Positions 20,443 through 29,864 of a stretch of DNA of 64,000 bases are shown here, one piece after another. Position numbers and translations under genes: made by a program. Source of the stretch: Companilactobacillus halodurans (GTDB taxonomy: Bacteria; Bacillota; Bacilli; Lactobacillales; Lactobacillaceae); contig NZ_VDFP01000008.1 of the NCBI RefSeq assembly GCF_009600985.1, positions 39,975-103,974 on the forward strand, given 5' to 3'. Numbering within the stretch: position 1 is the first letter of the stretch; each line of letters opens with the position of its first letter. The notes under the pieces were generated by a model. That model did not search any database. It saw nothing but the letters and a program-made list of their open reading frames with translations, and had not been told where the DNA came from.

Positions 20443-22092
20443 TTAAAGTGGTATATCGACTGTAAATTTAGTTCCTAATCCCTTATGGGACTCGATTCTG
20501 ATATCACCGTCAAGCGTATCAAGTGTTTCCTTAACGATAGCCAGACCCAAACCAGTTCCACCAGTCTCTAAACTTCTCGACCGATCGACACGATAAAATC
20601 TTTCAAAGATTCGACCTTGATCCTCTTCAGAGATTCCGATACCAGTATCTTTAATGATGAACTTGATTCGATTCTCAATTTCATCATGATGAACTTCTAA
20701 GTCAATCTCACCATTTTCTTTATTATATGAAATAGCATTTTTAATTAAATTACGAAAGACCAAGTTAATTTTTTCTTTATTGACCGTAACTTCCTGATTA
20801 CCGAAATAATCTTGCTTAACAGTCAGGTTATGCTTTTTAATAGCCAGTGATTGACGCTCTAAAATCTTATTCACATCATCATGCAAATTGATAACATCGG
20901 TCTTTTCAGTATCTCGTTTAACTTTTGAAAGCGACAAAATATCTTGAATCAATTCTGTCAAACGAATACTTTCACTGTGAATAATCTTCAAGAAATGATC
21001 CAATTTTTTAGGATCATCTTTGGCTCCGCCCAAAAGCGTTTCTGAAAAGCCCTCAATTGACGTTACTGGAGTCTTCAATTCATGACTGACATTGTTGACG
21101 AAATCAACTTGCATCCGTTCAATTTGGCGGCTTTCAGTCAAATCATACAAGATAACCAAAACTTGTTGATCAAAGTCTTCTCGCGAGTGAATCAGGCGAA
21201 TAACATTGGCATCAACGAATTTTTGCGAGTTGCCAACCAATTGAATCTCTCGATGATGATTCTTATTCTTCTTCAAAGTATGTTCGATCATTCGACTCAA
21301 ACTATAAGTCTTAATGTCTTCAATGAAGGGGTGAATATCATTTGAAATGTTTACGTTCAACAGGCTTGCCATAGCTTGGTTATGCAACAAAACATCCCCT
21401 TGCGAATTCAACAGCATAACACCGATTGGCAAATGACCTACTAAACCACGAAATCTTCTCTCACGTAAACGGACATCATCACGTAAATCATTGATATCCA
21501 TACTGATTTTATTAGTTTGTTCGACCAAGCCATACAATTCGTCATCTGGCGACAGAATCAGTGAGGCCATTTCCTTATTTTTACGTACTCGACGTAAATT
21601 CTCGGTAACGCTCTTAATATCATTGCTCAATTGCTGACGTTTGCGGTAATAAAACAGAATTACTGAATCAGTAATGAGAAAATACATCAAGGCAATGATA
21701 ACTGAAGTCATTGGGCTTTGACTCCACAAACGATCAAACTTTTTAGCAACGACGTGACGATTTGAATTCGACATGAAATACATCGTTCTCGTTCCAAAGG
21801 TTGTATCCGTCACGTAATTTTTACCCGGAGCAATACGGCCACGGTGATACATATCATAGGCTTGCTTTTGCAAGGGCGTATCTTCTTTTTTCAAATCGAC
21901 GTAACTCAAGCCAGCAATCCTTGCCGCCTCGGATGGATCGTGATTCTTCTTTAATTCTTGAAATGAATCAGTTTCTTCGGTAAACATATTATTTTGTGAA
22001 CTGCCCAAAATACTGTCGGAAAATGTCGCCAAAATAATAAAGATAATTACGGAAATCAAGATAGCAACTATTGGTCCTATTTTTCTCTTCAT
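20443..22092 (-). CDS. phoR: Phosphate-regulon-type sensor histidine kinase
   Basis: A membrane histidine kinase of about 549 residues. Two membrane segments (about 8-26 and 128-148) flank a ~100-residue extracellular sensor, followed by a linker and a PAS domain near 205-320. The H-box is NNVSHELKTPVTS near 335, with N-box NAISYN and G-boxes DTGIGI and GGTGLGLAI. It phosphorylates the adjacent regulator. Three consecutive ATG codons (22098, 22095, 22092) follow GAGG; the third has the best spacing. Assignment as PhoR rests on adjacency to pst. Confidence 0.88.
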   Translation of the reverse strand: MKRKIGPIVAILISVIIFIILATFSDSILGSSQNNMFTEETDSFQELKKNHDPSEAARIAGLSYVDLKKEDTPLQKQAYDMYHRGRIAPGKNYVTDTTFGTRTMYFMSNSNRHVVAKKFDRLWSQSPMTSVIIALMYFLITDSVILFYYRKRQQLSNDIKSVTENLRRVRKNKEMASLILSPDDELYGLVEQTNKISMDINDLRDDVRLRERRFRGLVGHLPIGVMLLNSQGDVLLHNQAMASLLNVNISNDIHPFIEDIKTYSLSRMIEHTLKKNKNHHREIQLVGNSQKFVDANVIRLIHSREDFDQQVLVILYDLTESRQIERMQVDFVNNVSHELKTPVTSIEGFSETLLGGAKDDPKKLDHFLKIIHSESIRLTELIQDILSLSKVKRDTEKTDVINLHDDVNKILERQSLAIKKHNLTVKQDYFGNQEVTVNKEKINLVFRNLIKNAISYNKENGEIDLEVHHDEIENRIKFIIKDTGIGISEEDQGRIFERFYRVDRSRSLETGGTGLGLAIVKETLDTLDGDIRIESHKGLGTKFTVDIPL

Positions 22093-22094
22093 CA

Positions 22095-22760
22095 TCATAC
22101 CTCTAAAATATAACCGAACCCGTGGACGGTCTTAATTATTTGTGGATTTTTCGTATCCGTTTCAATTTTATCACGGAGGTGACTAATTTGGATATCGACC
22201 ATCCGCATTTGTGAATTCGAATTAATTCCCCAGACATTGTCAAAAATTTGCTCACGAGACACGACAATGCCTTTATTTCTAATCAAAAACTCCAATAACT
22301 CATATTCCTTTTTAGTCAAACTGATTTCATTTCCATCAATAATCAAACTTTTGACATCGGTATTGAGTCTGAAATTCTTTTCTTTTTCTTCACTCGAAGT
22401 TCTTCTTAGAACAACTTCGATTCGTGCCAGTAATTCTTTGATGCTAAAAGGCTTGGTGACATAGTCGTCAGCACCACTGATCAAGCCTTCAATCTTGTTA
22501 TCTTCAGAATCCACCGCTGTTAAAAATATAACTGGTGTAAGATTACCTGACTTGCGCATTTTTTTCAGTACATCAATTCCACTCAATTTGGGTAACATTT
22601 GATCCAATAAGATTAAATCAAAAATTCCGGTATTGGCCTTATCAAGCGCCATTTGCCCATCTGTGGCAGTAGAGACTTGGTAATCATTACTTTCCAAATT
22701 GTATTCTATTAATTCTACGATCGTAGGTTCATCATCGACAACTAAGATTTTCTTTTTCAT
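22095..22760 (-). CDS. phoP: Phosphate-regulon-type response regulator (OmpR family)
   Basis: A 221-residue regulator. The receiver domain has acidic D9/D10, the phosphorylated D53 and K near 101; the C-terminal winged helix ends with the usual [10 protein letters not shown]. It probably activates the pst operon through the repeats upstream of pstS. ATG 22760 is chosen: AGGGG lies 7 bp upstream, and the ATG overlaps the prfB stop as ATGA. It overlaps phoR or abuts it on the other side. Confidence 0.9.
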   Translation of the reverse strand: MKKKILVVDDEPTIVELIEYNLESNDYQVSTATDGQMALDKANTGIFDLILLDQMLPKLSGIDVLKKMRKSGNLTPVIFLTAVDSEDNKIEGLISGADDYVTKPFSIKELLARIEVVLRRTSSEEKEKNFRLNTDVKSLIIDGNEISLTKKEYELLEFLIRNKGIVVSREQIFDNVWGINSNSQMRMVDIQISHLRDKIETDTKNPQIIKTVHGFGYILEV

Positions 22761-23870
22761 TGTTTGACCCCTTGTAGTTTCCATTGGAGATAAGCATAAA
22801 TAAATGGATCTAAATCGCCATCCATAACGGCCTGACCATTGCTCGTTGAATAATTGGAACGATGGTCTTTAACCATTGTGTATGGATGAAAAACGTAGGA
22901 ACGAATCTGTGAGCCCCAGCCAATATCCTTTTGCTCGCCTTGGATTTCAGCATGCTTTTTAGCACGTTCTTCTTCTTCTCGTTGGAAGAGCTTAGCCTTT
23001 AACATGTTCATGGCTGTTTCTCTATTTTGTAATTGGGAACGCTGTGCTTGCGAACTAACGACGATTCCTGTTGGCAAATGAGTGATTCTGACCGCTGATG
23101 AAGTCTTATTGATATGTTGACCACCAGCACCAGATGATCTAAAAACGTCAACTCTTAAATCGTCATCGTTAATTTCAACATGAATACTATCATCCAATTC
23201 GGGCATTACGTCAACTGATGCAAACGATGTATGTCGACGTCCAGCCGAATCAAAGGGTGAAATTCTTACTAAACGGTGCACTCCTCTTTCGGAACGAAGC
23301 AATCCATAGGCGTTTTTACCACGAATCATCATTGAAACACTCTTAATTCCTGCCTCATCGCCGGGTTGATAATCTTCGACTTCAACTGAAAATTTATGCT
23401 GTTCAGCCCATCTTTGATACATTCTTAAAAGCATTGAGCCCCAATCTTGCGATTCAGTTCCACCTGCTCCAGGATGTATTTCTAAAATTGCATTATGAGA
23501 ATCATATGGTTCTGACAAAAGCATCATCAATTCATAATTACGCAATTCATCAGCCAACTTATCAGAATCAGTTTCCATTTGTGTTATCAAGTCATCTTCT
23601 GGATCTTCTTGATATAGCTCAGCGAGAACTTGTAAATTTTCCAAACCTTCGCTTAACTTTTTGAAATTGTCGTATTTATCTTTGAGATCATTAGTTTGAT
23701 CAATTAATTTTTGAGCTTTTTCATGGTCATCCCAAAAACCATTCTCAGTCATCTTAGCTTCATTTTCAGCAATGCTTTCTTCAAGGTTCTCTAAGTCAAA
23801 GAGACCCCCTGAATTGAGTTATTTTGTTCTCCATATCGGAAATACGGTTTTTAATTTCTCCAAATTCCAT
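22757..23870 (-). CDS. prfB: Peptide chain release factor 2, with programmed +1 frameshift
   Basis: RF2 reads UGA and UAA stop codons and releases the finished protein. The gene is split over two frames. The first 24 codons start at ATG 23870 and run into an in-frame TGA at 23798-23796. After a +1 shift, translation continues from GAC at 23797, giving about 370 residues. The shifted frame has the stop-recognition SPF (about 204-206) and the catalytic GGQ (about 249-251). As in other bacteria, the TGA makes RF2 control its own level. It follows secA and its stop overlaps phoP. Confidence 0.97.
23795..23806 (-). other. prfB programmed +1 ribosomal frameshift site
   Basis: The minus strand reads AGGGGG TCT CTT TGA C: an internal Shine-Dalgarno-like stretch just upstream of the slippery CTT followed by the TGA stop. 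This is the canonical bacterial RF2 frameshift arrangement. Without the shift the product stops after 24 residues. Confidence 0.97.
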
Positions 23871-23884
23871 TTAATCACCCTTAT

Positions 23885-23914
23885 AAAAAAAGCCGGCCAT
23901 TTGGCCCGCTTTTT
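23885..23914 (-). terminator. Terminator of secA
   Basis: GC-rich stem AAGC.GGCC/GGCC.GCTT with an AAAT loop, followed by a T-run on the minus strand. It begins at the secA stop codon and lies just before the prfB ribosome site. Confidence 0.85.
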
Positions 23915-26273
23915 ATCTTTCCATATTTTGTCTAATTTCGGCCTTCATGAATAGTCTTGTAACATCATATTCAATATCAGAAACCATTTCTTCAAACATA
24001 CGATATCCTTCTTCTTGATACTCAACCAAAGGATTCAATTGTCCGTATCCACGTAGACCAATTGATTGACGAAGTTGATCCATAGCATCGATATGATCAG
24101 TCCAATGTTCATCGACAACTCTTAGTATAACAACTTTCTCAAATTCTAGCATTTGTGAAGGGTCGCCTAATTGTTGTTTCTTCTCTTCATAATTCTTTGT
24201 AACAAAGTCCATCAAGTACTTAATGATTTCTTCAGGTGTCTTGAGTTGCAAATCAACAACACTCATCTTATCTTCATTAACTAAGGCTGACTTAGCAAAA
24301 TCAGCAATAGCTTCAAGTTCCCAATCTTCTTCTTTACCTTGAGTATGAACATCGACTTGAGCTTTAATTGTACGTTCAATCATTGGAAGCAAGACCCTAT
24401 CCAGATCCTTATCTTCAGTTATAACTTCCATTCTCTCTTTATAGATAACTTCACGTTGTTCACGCATAACATCATCATATTGCAAAGTATTCTTACGTGT
24501 ATCGTAGTTATTACCTTCAACACGTTTTTGAGCTGATTCAACTTGACGAGTCATCATCTTACTTTGAATAACAGCATCGTCGTCTTCAACCTTCAAAGCC
24601 TTCAAAACGTGCTTGATTCTTTCAGAACCAAAACGTTTCATCAAGTCATCTTCAAGCGACATGTAAAATTGTGTTACACCAGGATCACCTTGACGACCTG
24701 AACGTCCACGAAGTTGATTATCGATACGACGTGATTCATGTCGTTCAGTACCAATAACAGCTAAACCGCCAAGTTCAACAACTCCCGGTCCAAGTTTAAT
24801 ATCAGTCCCACGACCAGCCATATTAGTAGCAATCGTAACGGCGCCACGTTGACCAGCGTTCATGATGATTTCAGCTTCTTTGGCGTGGTTCTTAGCATTC
24901 AAGACAGCGTGAGGAATACCTTCTTTATCCAATAATTTAGATAGGTATTCTGAAGATTCAACCGCAACAGTACCAACTAAAATAGGTTGACCCTTTTCGT
25001 GACGAGCTTTGATGTCGCGAACAACAGCCGCAAACTTACTCTTCAAAGTTGGATACAAAACGTCATCTTTATCATCACGGATAACTGGCTTGTTAGTAGG
25101 AATTGAAATAACTTCCATGTTATAGATTTCTCTAAATTCTTCTGCTTCAGTCTTAGCAGTACCAGTCATACCAGCTAATTTATCATACATTCTGAAGAAG
25201 TTTTGATAAGTGATATTAGCCATGGTCTTAGTTTCATCTTGGATTTCAACGCCTTCTTTAGCTTCAATAGCTTGGTGCAATCCATCAGAATAACGACGGC
25301 CATCCATAACACGACCAGTAAATTGGTCAACGATTTTTACTTCACCGTCTTGAACCACGTAATCAATATCCAAACTCATAATAAAGTTGGCACGTAATGC
25401 TTGATCCAAATGGTGATTTAAAACTGTATTATCAATATCATACAAATTATCAAGGCCAAAGTAATCTTCAGCTTTTCTAATTCCTGTTTCAGTTAAACTG
25501 ATTGACTTTGTAGGCCAATCAATCTTGTAATCATCCTTGTCAAGCGTCTTAGCGAAACGATCAGTTCTAACATACATTGCAGTTGATTTTTCAGCTGCAC
25601 CAGAAATGATCAATGGAGTTCTAGCCTCATCGATCAAAATAGAATCGACCTCATCGACAATTGCATAGTGAAGTGGACGTTGAACCATTTGTTCCTTGTA
25701 AACGACCATGTTATCACGCAAGTAGTCGAATCCTAATTCACTGTTAGTTGAATATGTAATGTCACAATTGTAAGCAGCACGTTTTTCTTCTGAGTCCATG
25801 CTATTAATGTTCAAGCCAACTGATAGACCTAACCAGTTATATAACTCACCCATTTGTTTAGCATCACGGCCAGATAGATATTCATTAACTGTAACAACGT
25901 GAACACCCTTGCCAGCTAAAGCATTCAAATAAACGGGCAATGTAGCTGTTAAAGTTTTACCTTCACCAGTTTTCATTTCCGCAATATTACCTTCATGCAA
26001 AGTGATACCACCGATTAATTGAACTCTAAATGGATATAGTCCAAGAACTCTTTTGGCACCTTCTCTAGCTGTAGCAAAAGCTTCTGGTAAAATATCGTCT
26101 AAAGTTTCACCGTTTGCTAGTCTCTCTTTAAATTTAGGAGTCTTAGCTTGAAGTTCTTCATCAGACAATTTACTGTAAGGTTCAGCATAAGCTTCAATCT
26201 TATCGGCAATCTTGCCCATACGTTTAACTTCTCTTTTATCGCTTTCGACCCATCTTCTTAGTGGATTTGCCAT
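23913..26273 (-). CDS. secA: Preprotein translocase ATPase SecA
   Basis: The 786-residue ATPase motor that drives proteins through SecYEG. Walker A is TGEGKT at 102-107, followed by DEVDSILID, the second helicase half with GRGTDIKLG and GRSGRQGD, and the C-terminal helical scaffold. The usual zinc-binding cysteine tail is absent: the protein ends shortly after the scaffold, as in many Lactobacillales. ATG start with an AGGAG site. It is followed at once by a terminator. Confidence 0.98.
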   Translation of the reverse strand: MANPLRRWVESDKREVKRMGKIADKIEAYAEPYSKLSDEELQAKTPKFKERLANGETLDDILPEAFATAREGAKRVLGLYPFRVQLIGGITLHEGNIAEMKTGEGKTLTATLPVYLNALAGKGVHVVTVNEYLSGRDAKQMGELYNWLGLSVGLNINSMDSEEKRAAYNCDITYSTNSELGFDYLRDNMVVYKEQMVQRPLHYAIVDEVDSILIDEARTPLIISGAAEKSTAMYVRTDRFAKTLDKDDYKIDWPTKSISLTETGIRKAEDYFGLDNLYDIDNTVLNHHLDQALRANFIMSLDIDYVVQDGEVKIVDQFTGRVMDGRRYSDGLHQAIEAKEGVEIQDETKTMANITYQNFFRMYDKLAGMTGTAKTEAEEFREIYNMEVISIPTNKPVIRDDKDDVLYPTLKSKFAAVVRDIKARHEKGQPILVGTVAVESSEYLSKLLDKEGIPHAVLNAKNHAKEAEIIMNAGQRGAVTIATNMAGRGTDIKLGPGVVELGGLAVIGTERHESRRIDNQLRGRSGRQGDPGVTQFYMSLEDDLMKRFGSERIKHVLKALKVEDDDAVIQSKMMTRQVESAQKRVEGNNYDTRKNTLQYDDVMREQREVIYKERMEVITEDKDLDRVLLPMIERTIKAQVDVHTQGKEEDWELEAIADFAKSALVNEDKMSVVDLQLKTPEEIIKYLMDFVTKNYEEKKQQLGDPSQMLEFEKVVILRVVDEHWTDHIDAMDQLRQSIGLRGYGQLNPLVEYQEEGYRMFEEMVSDIEYDVTRLFMKAEIRQNMER

Positions 26274-26436
26274 TTTAATCTATCTCTCCTAAGTGTTATA
26301 AACATACTCTTAATAGTAGCATTAATTTTTAAAGTTTTAAACTCATTATCAATTAAACAGACTTTCAGGATTACAATGATACACTATTTTTTAGTGCTTT
26401 GTATTAAAAATGCTTTACATTTTTTATAGTCAAATT

Positions 26437-26484
26437 AAAAAGAGCTTCAAATAAGGATTCAATCCTCATTTGAAGCTCTCTTTG
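26437..26484 (-). terminator. Terminator of hpf
   Basis: Near-perfect stem AGAGCTTCAAAT.AGGATT with its complement, followed by TTTTT on the minus strand, about 12 bp after the hpf stop. The stretch between this and secA (26274-26436) holds the secA upstream region, with no other gene seen. Confidence 0.9.
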
Positions 26485-26495
26485 TATATTATCAA

Positions 26496-27044
26496 TTATT
26501 CATTAGTTTCAATCAAGCCATATTTGCCATCGTTACGTTTGTATACGATGCTTGCTCCATTTGTTTCTGAGTCTTCAAAAATGAAGAATTCGTGGCCAAG
26601 CATTTCCATTTGTAGAACAGCTTCTTCAGCATCCATTGGTTTCAATGAAAGACGCTTTGTTCTAACAATTTCTGAGGCATCTTCTTGAGTATCATCTGGC
26701 GTGATATCATCCAATGGAAGATCCTTAACGCTTCCACCTTCACGGCTCTTACGATTTACACGTGTTTTGAATTTCTTAACTTGTCTTTCGAGCTTATCGA
26801 CAACTAAATCGATTCCAGCATATAAATCATCATTGACCTCTTCGGCTCTCAATGTGATATATGGCAATGGAATTGTTACTTCAACCTTTGTACCTTTTGA
26901 AGGGTATGTTTTCAAGTTTACATGAGCAATCGGATTGCTTTCACCACTAAAGTATTTTTCCATTTTGGAAAGTCTTTTTTCGACATATTCGCGAATTGAT
27001 GAAGTTACTTCAATATTTTCACCACGTACATTAATAGTTAACAT
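26496..27044 (-). CDS. hpf: Ribosome hibernation promoting factor, long form
   Basis: A 182-residue protein of the long HPF type. The N-terminal ribosome-binding domain (about 1-105; basic patch KFKTRVNRKSR) blocks the decoding region. The C-terminal domain (about 125-182; KRLSLKPMDAEEA...) dimerises two ribosomes into 100S particles in stationary phase. ATG 27044 is preferred; the TTG six codons upstream is inside the GGAAGGAGAG ribosome site. It is monocistronic and lies upstream of secA. Confidence 0.95.
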   Translation of the reverse strand: MLTINVRGENIEVTSSIREYVEKRLSKMEKYFSGESNPIAHVNLKTYPSKGTKVEVTIPLPYITLRAEEVNDDLYAGIDLVVDKLERQVKKFKTRVNRKSREGGSVKDLPLDDITPDDTQEDASEIVRTKRLSLKPMDAEEAVLQMEMLGHEFFIFEDSETNGASIVYKRNDGKYGLIETNE

Positions 27045-27140
27045 AATAATCTCTCCTTCCAACGATAGGAAATTTAAGAGTGTTCTTACATCTCTTTAAT
27101 GCAATTATAATATTCTTGAGCTTATATGACAACGTTTACA

Positions 27141-27821
27141 CTATCTAGATAATGAAAATGTCGTAACATTGTGCAAATTTTGTGCCAAAAATATCTCACG
27201 AGCGTACATTAAAGTCCGACCAGTCGTATAAATATCATCCAAAATTAAAATACTCTTGTCCTTAGGAATCGTCCTAATTTCTGGTCTGGCGCTAAAAGTC
27301 TGTGGCGTCTGCAATCGCTCTAAACGATTTTTTTGGGCTTGGGGCTTATCAGCGTCAGCTTTAATTAGGAGTTTCTTCAAATCAAAAACCTCAGAGTACA
27401 ATTCATAGACTGGATCGAATCCGCGCTCTAGAAGATGACTTGGGCTTGCTGGAATATACGTAACTACATCAAAGTGATGCAAAGAAGACCACTGCATGAT
27501 ATCTTGATAAAACAAACGAGCCAATAAGACATCTCCATATCGTTTATACAGCTTGAAGTAGCTGTGTATGAACTGATTATACTCAAACAAAGCGTGATGA
27601 CAATTGATTATATGGTATTTTTCTTCCCAAATCAGACAATCATCACAAATTCTCCCACTATTTGGTTTAAAACAGCGTGAACAATTATTGCGTCCAGCTA
27701 ATGGTATTACTTGGCTACGACATAAATTGCAAATATAATTTGGATTGATTTTATTTAACGAAAAAATTTCATTTATTTTTAAATTTCTATTTATATCACT
27801 GCCACAAAAAAGACATTTCAT
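27141..27821 (-). CDS. comFC: Competence-associated phosphoribosyltransferase-like protein ComFC
   Basis: A 226-residue ComF/GntX-type protein. The N-terminal 70 residues hold several CxxC pairs (CLFC, CNLC, CSRC, CDDC), likely a zinc finger. The C-terminus has a phosphoribosyltransferase PRPP loop ILDDIYTTGRTL near 195. It is needed for DNA uptake in transformable Firmicutes, although the reaction is unclear. Its start overlaps the comFA stop (ATGA), so it is translated with comFA. Confidence 0.93.
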   Translation of the reverse strand: MKCLFCGSDINRNLKINEIFSLNKINPNYICNLCRSQVIPLAGRNNCSRCFKPNSGRICDDCLIWEEKYHIINCHHALFEYNQFIHSYFKLYKRYGDVLLARLFYQDIMQWSSLHHFDVVTYIPASPSHLLERGFDPVYELYSEVFDLKKLLIKADADKPQAQKNRLERLQTPQTFSARPEIRTIPKDKSILILDDIYTTGRTLMYAREIFLAQNLHNVTTFSLSR

Positions 27822-29131
27822 TTTTTGACCGCCTGTCTATTCAAATAGCTGATTTCTTGGCAAGCTTGTTTTATCTGACGATTGTAAAATCGATAATAAA
27901 AATGAACTTCATCGTCAAAAGAATCCACGCCACGACCCGCTCTTCCGGCAATTTGAATCAAAGTTGTTTTAGTAAATTCTTTTGCCTGAGCTTCCAATAC
28001 TATGACCGTGATTTTTTTAAAAGTTACGCCTCTTTCTAAAATAGTCGTAGTTAGGATAGCTTGGACTTGTTGTTCTCGAAATAGTTGAACCTTTTTCAAA
28101 CGCTGTTCATCTTTTGAACTAACATCAACAAAAGATAATTCTGGATATAATTTCTTTAATTTCTTCGCAAATGATTTCATTATTGGAATCTGGGGAAAGA
28201 AAAGCATAAATCTTTCGTGATTTCTAATCAATCGGTTTAATCTAAGGCGTAATTTCGGATTGATTCCTAAGAATTCTAATTTTTCAATCAGCAGATGGCA
28301 ATGAGGCTCTGGTAATGGATGTCCGTGAAATCTTTGATACAATTTAGTTAAGGTTACTTTCTTACGTTTTACGGCTTGCAATAATTTTTGAGGTGGCGTA
28401 GCTGATAAATAAATGATTATTCCATTATCTTTCTTTGCCTTTTTTATAGCCTTGTACAACATGTTATTGCCCGCCAAGGGGTAAGAATCCACCTCATCAA
28501 TAATTAATACATCAAAGGCTCTTTCAAATCTAACTAATTGATGAACCGTCATTAATGAGATTTGAGCTAAATAATATTTTTGGTCGCTTTTACCATGAAA
28601 TAATCCCACCGATGTTTGTGGAAAAACTTGCTGAATCCGAGGATATAATTCAATACAAACATCCACTCTGGGCGAACAAATGGCGACTCGTTTTTGTTGA
28701 ATCAAAACTTGTTCTAATAATGGGAAAATCATTTCTGTTTTTCCGGCACCTGTCACCGCCCAGACTAAGTGATCTTGATGATTTTGAAACGCTTTGAGGA
28801 GCTCTCTAACTCCTTTTTCCTGATTGACGGTTAGTTGTCCATGCCAGGTTAAATAATTAGACTGACTTGGAAATTTTACGTTTGTGGGGGTAATTATCAA
28901 TTCATCGTTAACTTCAATCTTTCCTAAATTTATACAAGCTCGACAATATTGGGATTTAATCGGCAATTTGACGATTTCCATCAAACATCTCCGGCAATAC
29001 AACTTGTTACGTTTTTTAAAAGTCGCTGGAACTAAGCAGCCGCCGTTTTCTAATAAGTAATTCAATTCATCTATTTTTAAATCAGCCTTTTTTAAAATTC
29101 GGCCACCTAAATATTCATTTATTTTATCCAT
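27818..29131 (-). CDS. comFA: Late competence DNA helicase/translocase ComFA
   Basis: A 437-residue DEAD-like ATPase thought to drive single-stranded DNA import during transformation. A four-cysteine zinc finger is seen (C46, C49, C63, C66), then Walker A TGAGKT near 127-132, a DEVD box and helicase motif VI IAGRAGRG. I choose ATG 29131 (MDKINEYLGG...). The frame is open to 29179, but that stretch looks non-coding. No Shine-Dalgarno precedes this ATG, and a cin-box-like element ends 7 bp upstream, so the mRNA may be leaderless. Only 29 bp separate it from the divergent yigZ start. Confidence 0.92.
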   Translation of the reverse strand: MDKINEYLGGRILKKADLKIDELNYLLENGGCLVPATFKKRNKLYCRRCLMEIVKLPIKSQYCRACINLGKIEVNDELIITPTNVKFPSQSNYLTWHGQLTVNQEKGVRELLKAFQNHQDHLVWAVTGAGKTEMIFPLLEQVLIQQKRVAICSPRVDVCIELYPRIQQVFPQTSVGLFHGKSDQKYYLAQISLMTVHQLVRFERAFDVLIIDEVDSYPLAGNNMLYKAIKKAKKDNGIIIYLSATPPQKLLQAVKRKKVTLTKLYQRFHGHPLPEPHCHLLIEKLEFLGINPKLRLRLNRLIRNHERFMLFFPQIPIMKSFAKKLKKLYPELSFVDVSSKDEQRLKKVQLFREQQVQAILTTTILERGVTFKKITVIVLEAQAKEFTKTTLIQIAGRAGRGVDSFDDEVHFYYRFYNRQIKQACQEISYLNRQAVKK

Positions 29132-29134
29132 ATT

Positions 29135-29147
29135 AAAAAATACGCAA
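29135..29147 (-). promoter_or_regulatory. cin-box-like element upstream of comFA
   Basis: Minus strand TTGCGTATTTTTT, with core TGCGTATT ending 7 bp before the comFA ATG. The same core form T(A/G)CGTA(A/T)T precedes coiA and cinA. It resembles the streptococcal ComX box (consensus TACGAATA). Role inferred from position and recurrence only. Confidence 0.5.
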
Positions 29148-29160
29148 GGGAGTAAATTTT

Positions 29161-29799
29161 TTGCAAAATTATAAAACAATTGCCAATACTGGCAGTCACG
29201 AAAAAGATATTAAGAAATCACGCTTCATCGCTCACATCGCACAAACTTTTTCAGAAGCTGAGGCCAATGATTTTATTCAAAAAATCAGAGAACAAGAATC
29301 AGGAGCTACCCACAACTGTACCGCCTTTATTGTTATGGAAAATGTTAAAACAGAACGAATGTCAGATGACGGAGAACCTAGTGGAACTGCTGGATCACCA
29401 ATTCTTAATGTTTTGCAACAACAAGACCTTTTAAATGTCACAGTGGTTGTAACAAGATACTTCGGTGGCATCAAACTCGGAGCTGGCGGTTTAATCAGAG
29501 CTTATTCATCTACTACTGCAGAAGCTGTTAAAGAAATAGGCTTGGTCGAAAATCGTATTCAACAGGGATATGAATTAACGATTCCCTATCATTTATTCGA
29601 TAAATTTAATAATTATGCTCAAACTGAAAAGATTCAACTAGAGAATAAACAATTTGCAATCGATGTGAAATGTGAAGTTTTCTTGGATTTAGATACAGCT
29701 GAACAGACCGAACAAAACATTCGAGACCTTTTTCAGAATCAAATCACTTTAAAGAAAACCAAACAAAGCTATAAACAAGTTCCAATTGCTGCTAATTAA
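29161..29799 (+). CDS. yigZ: YigZ/IMPACT family protein
   Basis: A 212-residue protein of the UPF0029/IMPACT family (YvyE in Bacillus), of unclear biochemical role. The conserved core DDGEPSGTAGSPIL followed by VVTRYFGGIKLGAGGLIRAY lies near 60-115, and the ferredoxin-like C-terminal domain near 140-205. The start is TTG with AAGGGAG 8 bp upstream. It is divergent from comFA, with its promoter presumably inside comFA coding DNA, and ends in a bidirectional terminator. Confidence 0.93.
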   Translation: MQNYKTIANTGSHEKDIKKSRFIAHIAQTFSEAEANDFIQKIREQESGATHNCTAFIVMENVKTERMSDDGEPSGTAGSPILNVLQQQDLLNVTVVVTRYFGGIKLGAGGLIRAYSSTTAEAVKEIGLVENRIQQGYELTIPYHLFDKFNNYAQTEKIQLENKQFAIDVKCEVFLDLDTAEQTEQNIRDLFQNQITLKKTKQSYKQVPIAAN

Positions 29800-29812
29800 A
29801 CGAGTTTTCGAC

Positions 29813-29852
29813 AAAAGGACCTAGCGATTATATAAAATCACTAGGTCCTTTT
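29813..29852. terminator. Bidirectional terminator between yigZ and the XRE-membrane gene
   Basis: Stem AAAAGGACCTAG.GATT with its complement around a short A/T loop, with T-runs on both strands. It lies between two convergent genes. Confidence 0.9.
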
Positions 29853-29864
29853 TACAATCAATTT

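Noticed and set aside
22757..23870. prfB as a frameshifted pseudogene
   Set aside because: The break is the canonical programmed RF2 frameshift site and the rest of the gene is intact.
29131..29179. Longer comFA N-terminus from 29179
   Set aside because: It starts at a TTG inside yigZ with no ribosome site and has no similarity to the start of ComFA-type proteins.
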